Below, piece after piece: positions 44,701 through 47,073 of a stretch of 47,073 nucleotides of DNA. The stretch's first letter is position 1; each line of letters opens with the position of its first letter. The DNA comes from a bacterium (GTDB lineage: Bacteria; Bacillota; Clostridia; Christensenellales; Aristaeellaceae), in assembly GCA_004563405.1 (NCBI GenBank), contig SFTH01000021.1, forward strand, positions 1 to 47,073. Reading direction: 5' to 3'. The notes beneath the pieces are model-generated. The model was not told the DNA's origin, ran no database searches, and saw only the letters and a program-made list of their open reading frames with translations. The translations under genes were made by a program, and so were the position numbers.

Positions 44701-45810
44701 CCGAACTATGTGCTCGACGCGCTGCTGGGCACGCTGACCATCACTTCGCGGGACATCGCGGACGCGGCGGTCTCAGTCTCCGGCGTGGGCGCGCAGGTTT
44801 ACACCGGCGCGGAGCTTCGCCCGGCCCTGACGCTGCGCTTCGGCGGCGCGACGCTCGCGAAGGGAACGGACTACGAACTGAGCTATTCGAACAACATCAA
44901 CCCGGGCCGCGCGACCATCACCGTCACCGGTAAGGGCAACTTCAGCGGCAGGCGCAGCGTGCACTTCACCATCAACGAGGCGCCCGCGGCGACGCCCGCG
45001 CCGTCGATCGCGCCCATCAGCGATGCGGAGCTGCAGGAATACCTGAACGACATGGTTTCTCTGGTATTCGACGCGGCGTACAACCCCGTCGATTACGAAC
45101 AGATTCCGGTGCTGGTCAGCGGCGAGACGGAGGAAAACACTCTGTTGATCTGCGCGAGCCAGGAGGAGGACGGCGAAGTCGCGCAGCGCAGCCTGATTCT
45201 GAACGCCGCGCAGCTGGTCGAACTTCAGCAGGCGATGCCGGAGAATAAGATTGGCAAGCTGGCCTTTGAAAACGGCAGCGCAGCCGCAAGCATGGACGTC
45301 GCCGAGCTGACCGGCGGCAACGTCGCGAAGCTGATGGCGCTGGTCCTCTCCGGCGAGGAGATCACCGACGAAATCCTGCAGGGCGACTGGAGCGCGGTTG
45401 AAGAACCGGCGCTGAGCACCGCGGCCTATGAACGCTTCAATCTGGAGGTGCGCATCGCCCCCGTGGCGCTGGAGGACGGCGCACAGGGCTTTGAAATCTC
45501 CGTCTGGCTGCACTGCGATGCGCTGGACCTGAACGTCTCCGGCCTGATGGATACGCTGTGCGTCATGCTGGATGTGAATTCGCAGGTGACGGAGGAGAAT
45601 ATCGGCACATTCGATCAACTCTACGCCATCGCGCGGGAGACTGGGGAGGAAAGCGAGCTGCTCGACAGCAGCCTCGTTCTGACGCCGACGGTCTCCGGGG
45701 ACGGCGGCGCAGAGGAAAGCGCGACGCCGACCGTTGCCGGACGCTATGCGCTGACGGCGCCCTATGCGGGCGAAGGCCTGTACCGGGTCGTGGCAACCGA
45801 ACCCGAATGA
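35731..45810 (+). CDS. Giant secreted modular surface protein (3359 residues)
   Basis: The signal peptide covers residues 1-28 (cut near SLA-ED). Then come a Thr/Pro-rich heptapeptide stalk at about 46-133 and an Ig-like domain at about 135-232. Three related modules follow, with marker tryptophans at 331, 712 and 1173. Each begins with a NNxW...TLTIxGDY-like strand and continues as short Cys/Gly/Asn/Ser-rich turns typical of a right-handed beta-helix. A second family of modules opens with DYENDEL, DYDKEAL and DYENETL near 1531, 1783 and 2174. From about 2440 come YDG- and MBG-type domains, including two TYGQSL...FTPDD units and a final YTGAEL...GKGNFSG module. A Thr/Pro linker precedes a unique C-terminal domain (about 3093-3359). 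No LPXTG, SLH or transmembrane anchor is seen. Adhesin or surface-layer-like roles are likely. Parts of the first half are clearly less GC-rich than the neighbours. Confidence 0.85.
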   Translation: MRIRFKRCLSLCLSLCMLVVAMPPISLAEDGDAPIRTPEPSAAVETTSPAAETTSAASAAAPAAAETTPAAAETTPNAAETTPAAAETTPNAAETTPAAAETTPTAAETTPAAAETTPAAAETTPTAAEATTAPAPVIVALEGAPATLEAIYGCDEDELDLPESLTAVYSDESRAKLSVGWVCISDGLGGTAYDGECENYEDARFTFEARLPEGALCAEGLTLPRVQVQLVLPDNSNISTYDGDAPIVVGGISISNSEGVLSYTCRSDVGYEIGQRWYRGDELISSDQTYTLTMDDMKAGATIKLFVDMSTEEYPFVLTAEYSIAGNNNDWSYNTDTKTLTIKSDNGHKSTDFPFTDWPSVENVVIDENVEVTGLYVSVSGNVTVGSGAYVGSSSIECNTLIVNSLGTINTTTINAQNADISGTVELGLTVSVYDTAGYEDNKMFFVNYSENQNLYALLDEKASDLLTQLGDYVWTRNNSCVSPDANLELSMQGATFVAVALPALKVTYNGAELAKDGATRNSLPIGSTLSAVPDPALGGFNPSDYTWKIGDATIGSGASLTIPETITVDGVRESLALRSGDLTCTAKYGEKTLNSPSYPVRLELVLNPEPTLVSSTETEEKTVYTTATELSFSPGAEALKAQYGLSDVKYAWGRSEADVASPVDGAGATYTLTPDDLIGGEKTIYGAMFLYKGEECKQYVASYTIPANNEWRLEKVGSSIDHDLTFFGDYNEATTAFPVSVVSDISPSCQRVYVNSGVTVSGANLVCYNLEVVIEGSFSGGSIVCGDITVNYNNTDSNPGKVSNCTITCDNMTVGHCGTVSGSKIDCGSQDLIIKDNGTASDCTITCGNMIVYGGGMVSGGSIECRQILTIKEYASVTRLTKLSYGTLSKNSNSTLSVMAHIEGIPELVELTCGENLIDELNAAAGITGEGKIWYIKNVDDTYDAIAASDTVTGLHCGLTFECMDAPTLSLLDVNAGGTLHVGDSIAITTANVPEGVSVALAYKYGDNFLYYVGETPSRGRDSTYFVILPATYGLGNMCLAGGFELYACVRSRGNEVVGSDPVNVTILPRDGSITKTGTAGMHEVDDKLSFALPDGESFARPYCLDVLSTEWTVGNAPVTAETDGSLKLSLGLLGSCSEARTVSYTVRLKNPATMAEFTVSATYKLPANEVWTYDADSETLTIIGDYDGTKTDNPYPLPALSGRDSVIIEEGASLRGVTSLSCKELTNYGTIGSPDGGIHLKYASVLSNYGKISYCGISSYNDSAVCNEQDGEISNCAFYVRIENCGEISGSMLEKAVTNRQGGTIHDCSTVDGTPVHNIGTIYDCPFGETTLMYNLQGGTIYGSTFGNNSRVVKNEGEIHVPLTVNGTDYTSTPTSGVKFLYGESTLAALKAQYESVHGAGSAANFVWLDADGNELTDQTLGLYGNSFTCLGTLSCSIDAPTGYYVDSTLYANIALETEIEGVTTSYEWLDRYNSSLDKNRPLKLIESYANHSISLQVTVTLPGNKGSVRRTVGSDIINSPAYTVVIDYENDELVIKLRDTSKQIDKVSAELKDIVIYGSKDGDGNWIVPLDGAGKGKFFVFLKFYDALLPYNPVGPNDLKLTRADAAEEVRVSVPESGDPREVTLSWDSDATLEFRDSITGASFGKLNSGDTISIPAGADVALSVRTPGSNDARVLPSRWSDVATIKASEWIYLNVASRHSLSSKDTLFWGEVLEIDATAGATLTWKINGQDVEAPALVDGTYTIPEGATSLSITATDGSGNSITRELSVRSPISMQLDYDKEALILKLDGDFDRITIAPLTITGNSESGESVDPADREEHEMTVYPESSPKPLTITMEYGGNTYQSQMILPARFTGSADFGSISLSDYSPVFEPVACGWDVHFATTDGEGAVYAALKLVDSSGNEIACMKGVTDAWVPAEGVYLNGDRFYSVYAQQYSVDAAGRQDTFTSEWFDTGLRFNPGEVNLSTSEPLLGDTVTAEMPAGVANMPEIYGKLRWKWYFVDESGVRKEITGADSASFMILQGSGYENCSLRVELMYKRGENDFRVIGYAETEAIPEARIILTRKNGEESEELETDDNGSYIAYLGDVIYAEVENVSEEFLKDASVNWNCMCGDQAKLFEGSLTVDDGVLARSFASIDADMWNSASQQIALNCRVNFYIAPAPEVTIDYENETLVAAQPEKPLPEVYALCVDRGVGDHVFSSGVVDNKYTVPIASVKPTWPNNADHTVWVYWADETDPIFSPQSAKATFTIPARPTVQMPTITNAAYAITVKGVSTQDYNFRLTAENATSPDADAVATPSDVNGDVRFTGLEANTTYRLWMQTKATDSAFRSAWISDTVKTGSGNEVTPSLTSPTFDPDGFALYEDDLKPLLKLRFVNSPLILLGFRPTDVTLTRADGKPFPITEAGTYPLKLTLNGALTDNNRLTTETVTLTVNPYTVADYRFSSEKTYTGAVIDPYDFELKVNNIALTDKDYTITVADGKTLYNADTYTATITFKGNYTSKNVETVTPVIWPFTLRATAEPQTREYDGTTTVECTATWDNCAPFAGDDVAVKASGAMADKNAGADKAVEITLSLDGAQSDNYVLESDALTDSVDIAPRKVTVNPETPADFAYNGATGVPLTGQGWTLDGAVSGDDVRVNATNARASVESPNAGENKAVSFSGWTLDGADKANYTVSGVAARTVTITKAPAPKIKWPTAGDITYGQSLGDSTLSHIRDDHGSFAWERPDYVPEADDDVAYNMVYTPDDADNYDYSRTELLLSVAIVVNKAQAVIDTSGVQTQYVYTGALQSVNSGAKLNHAECELKYSNNSFTTVAEGDGLQVKITAAETRNYLAAEATATIHVARAEAPKLVLPAAAKLIYGQTLSESALTGSEDAPGSFAWEDGSLRPGAGLNSCNVVFTPDDPDNYAWTQEMLVRRIEVIVEPKGATLTVENATKTYGDADPAAKVSTSGLLEGDALAYSLSRRSGEGVGQYAYELKPGDNPNYVLDALLGTLTITSRDIADAAVSVSGVGAQVYTGAELRPALTLRFGGATLAKGTDYELSYSNNINPGRATITVTGKGNFSGRRSVHFTINEAPAATPAPSIAPISDAELQEYLNDMVSLVFDAAYNPVDYEQIPVLVSGETEENTLLICASQEEDGEVAQRSLILNAAQLVELQQAMPENKIGKLAFENGSAAASMDVAELTGGNVAKLMALVLSGEEITDEILQGDWSAVEEPALSTAAYERFNLEVRIAPVALEDGAQGFEISVWLHCDALDLNVSGLMDTLCVMLDVNSQVTEENIGTFDQLYAIARETGEESELLDSSLVLTPTVSGDGGAEESATPTVAGRYALTAPYAGEGLYRVVATEPE
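35866..36126 (+). repeat. 21-bp in-frame tandem repeat coding AAETTP-x
   Basis: About nine perfect copies and some degenerate ones encode the heptapeptide Ala-Ala-Glu-Thr-Thr-Pro-(Ala/Asn/Thr). A unit length divisible by three lets copy number vary without frameshift. The product would be an extended, possibly glycosylated stalk. Confidence 0.9.
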
Positions 45811-45931
45811 GCGCCACATTTTCCGGGATCGCGCGCATGTGAATGGTACCGGCAGAAATGGTGAGGTTTCCGGTTTGAATCGGAAATCGCGCCCCTGACG
45901 GCTCCATCCGGCGCATGGGCAAAAACAGACC

Positions 45932-45975
45932 AGGTCGGATTTCAAACAATAACGCGTTTGAAATCCGACCTTTTC
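45932..45975 (+). terminator. Intrinsic terminator of the giant surface-protein gene
   Basis: A perfect 16-bp stem (45932-45947 with 45956-45971, 8-nt loop) ends in TTTTC. It lies 121 nt after the stop. The region 45811-46182 has no gene; it also holds an 8-bp inverted repeat (46030-46037 with 46070-46077) of unknown meaning. Confidence 0.85.
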
Positions 45976-46111
45976 ACAGCTGTGATTCTCATTCTGCAAT
46001 CGGGAAAAATGCCAGACATTTCGCATGTTTTCAATCGCTCCACTGTGGGAGCGCTCTTACTGTTTTTGACGATTGAATAAACGTCCACAACCGTTTGTTG
46101 TCTCCGGACAG

Positions 46112-46154
46112 ACAAAACGACGCCCCGCCTACCGACCGAATCGGTAAACGGGGC
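46112..46154 (-). terminator. Intrinsic terminator of the DnaJ-zinc protein gene
   Basis: A two-part stem (46122-46127 with 46149-46154 and 46130-46135 with 46141-46146) is followed leftward by GTCGTTTTGTC. It lies 28 nt after the stop. Confidence 0.75.
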
Positions 46155-46182
46155 ACTTTGTCATGCTTTCCTTCAGAGAGAA

Positions 46183-46842
46183 TTACTGCTTCCCGGAGCC
46201 TCTGCACCAGGAACAGCGACCCGTGCTGGAGCAATCCCGGCAATTCTGATTCACATACTCGCGCGTGCCGGACAGCCAGTTGTACTCCCGTCCGCTGCCG
46301 CCGCAGTTTCTGCAATTGCCGCTGCCGCCGCACCAGCTGCAATCCTGATCCGAGGAGCTGCCCGACGACCCTGTGTTGCCGCTGTTCTTCGGCGCGACGG
46401 TGCGGTAGGCCATGTCGAGCCGGTCCCCCGTGTCCTCCAGCGCCACGTCCAGGCTCACGTTGATCTGGATCGCCGCACCATATTCGCTAAAGTTTGTCAG
46501 CTTGACGACATAGTTGCCTTTGCTCTTCAGATCCTCGATCTTCCGGATGCTGCCGGAGCAGTCCAGGAGCACGCGATCCCCGTCGTTCGTAACGACCCGG
46601 AAGCCAAAGCGGCCCTCCATCAGAAGATCCGCATACTCCCGGAACGCGCGGTTGCACTCCTCCTGCGTTTCAAACTTGATGGTCATCCACTGCTCGTCGG
46701 TTTTTACGCCGCTCTCATTCGCCTCCACGCCGAAGTAGATGCGCGGGTCGGGAATGCAGTACTCCTGCGCTGCCAGAGCCGTCGTGGCACACGCGCACAG
46801 CATCGCCAGCAGCACGCACAATGCAACAAATTTCTTCTCCAT
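46183..46842 (-). CDS. Exported protein with a C-terminal DnaJ-type zinc module
   Basis: A 219-residue protein that I do not recognise as a named family. Residues 1-24 form a signal peptide (cut near ALA-AQ); LCAC at 15-18 is close to, but not a good, lipobox. A novel domain spans about 30-150 with alternating strands (RIYFGV, WMTIKFETQ, FGFRVV, YVVKLTNF, IQINVSLDVAL). A Gly/Ser linker follows, and then four CxxCxGxG-like motifs with Cys168/171, 177/180, 201/204 and 210/213, as in the DnaJ zinc domain but more compact. No J domain is present. Two adjacent ATGs (46845, 46842) follow AAGGGA, so the exact start is ambiguous by one codon. It has its own promoter and terminator. Envelope protein folding is a guess. 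Confidence 0.75.
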   Translation of the reverse strand: MEKKFVALCVLLAMLCACATTALAAQEYCIPDPRIYFGVEANESGVKTDEQWMTIKFETQEECNRAFREYADLLMEGRFGFRVVTNDGDRVLLDCSGSIRKIEDLKSKGNYVVKLTNFSEYGAAIQINVSLDVALEDTGDRLDMAYRTVAPKNSGNTGSSGSSSDQDCSWCGGSGNCRNCGGSGREYNWLSGTREYVNQNCRDCSSTGRCSWCRGSGKQ

Positions 46843-46896
46843 CATTTTGCTTCCCTTCGCCATTGGGCTTTCAATGTGCACAATCTCATTCCCTTC

Positions 46897-46925
46897 AGTA
46901 TAGACGAATTGGGGCCCGGAATCAA
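46897..46925 (-). promoter_or_regulatory. Promoter of the DnaJ-zinc protein gene
   Basis: Leftward TTGATT (46920-46925), 17-nt spacer, TATACT (46897-46902). The start near 46890 gives a leader of about 45 nt. Confidence 0.75.
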
Positions 46926-46962
46926 GGGAAAGCTTTCGGTACGAGCCATATTTATACCTTGA

Positions 46963-47073
46963 CCAGGGAATTTTGGCGAGCACAAGAAGAGCTTCGCATA
47001 CGAGGCGCATACCGTCTGCGACAAGCGCGGTTACGTGTTGGAGACGGAGGTCACTCCCGGCAATGTCCACGAC
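46963..47073 (+). mobile_element. Transposase fragment, truncated at its 5' side and cut by the window edge
   Basis: The frame of GAG at 46978 reads EHKKSFAYEAHTVCDKRG followed by YVLETEVTPGNVHD. This matches the DDE core of IS1182/IS5-like transposases (...FAYEAHTACDK...VTPGNVHD). An in-frame TGA at 46960-46962 means the N-terminal half is absent, so the copy is a remnant or its left end lies here. No terminal inverted repeat was identified. The rest continues beyond 47073. Confidence 0.75.

Overview
This is about 47 kb of GC-rich DNA from a bacterium that looks like a Firmicute, most likely a gut-type Clostridium relative of the Christensenellales kind. The placement is inference. It rests on the str-operon order with a YbxF-like L7Ae protein before rpsL, Firmicutes-like RpoB and RpoC, strong Shine-Dalgarno sites, sigma-A-like promoters, and Ig-like/YDG/MBG modules in a giant surface protein. 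Both edges are cut. There are no rRNA or tRNA genes, no CRISPR array and no prophage.

Left third (1-16827): information processing. Reading leftward, rpoB-rpoC form one unit with their own consensus promoter and a clear terminator. L7Ae-rpsL-rpsG-fusA-tuf form a second unit with its own consensus promoter at 4836-4864. Between the two lie a leftward divergent N-acetylglucosamine-6-phosphate deacetylase gene and a rightward secreted SH3-repeat protein gene. As written, fusA has lost its last codons and stop and reads in frame into tuf, and tuf carries a second, frame-breaking deletion. An HD-domain CCA-adding enzyme precedes rpoB.

Middle (16982-35307): purine salvage, unknowns and sugar use. 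An xpt gene and a HAD phosphatase gene run rightward. Leftward follow a YdcF (DUF218) gene, a DUF4867 gene and a complete ribose-type ABC importer operon (ATPase-permease-binding protein). A MATE exporter gene with a striking hairpin leader separates this from a second, paralogous importer operon. The second importer is transcribed divergently from a ROK repressor, an FGGY (xylulokinase-like) kinase, a xylose-isomerase-like TIM-barrel enzyme, a Gfo/Idh/MocA oxidoreductase and an alpha/beta hydrolase. Together these look like one regulated uptake and catabolism locus for a sugar, polyol or sugar acid; the substrate cannot be told from sequence.

Right part (35731-47073): cell surface. A 3359-residue secreted protein has a heptapeptide Thr/Pro stalk, three beta-helix-like modules, a second family of repeated beta modules, YDG/MBG-type domains and a unique C-terminal domain, with no LPXTG or SLH anchor visible. 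Convergent to it is a small exported protein ending in a compact DnaJ-type CxxCxGxG zinc module. A 5'-truncated transposase fragment runs off the right edge.

The points most worth checking are the double lesion in fusA/tuf, the giant modular surface protein, the exported DnaJ-zinc protein, Arg88 in ribosomal protein S12, the hairpin at the start of the MATE transcript, and the likely ROK operators. I did not find a convincing wholly new multi-gene system.
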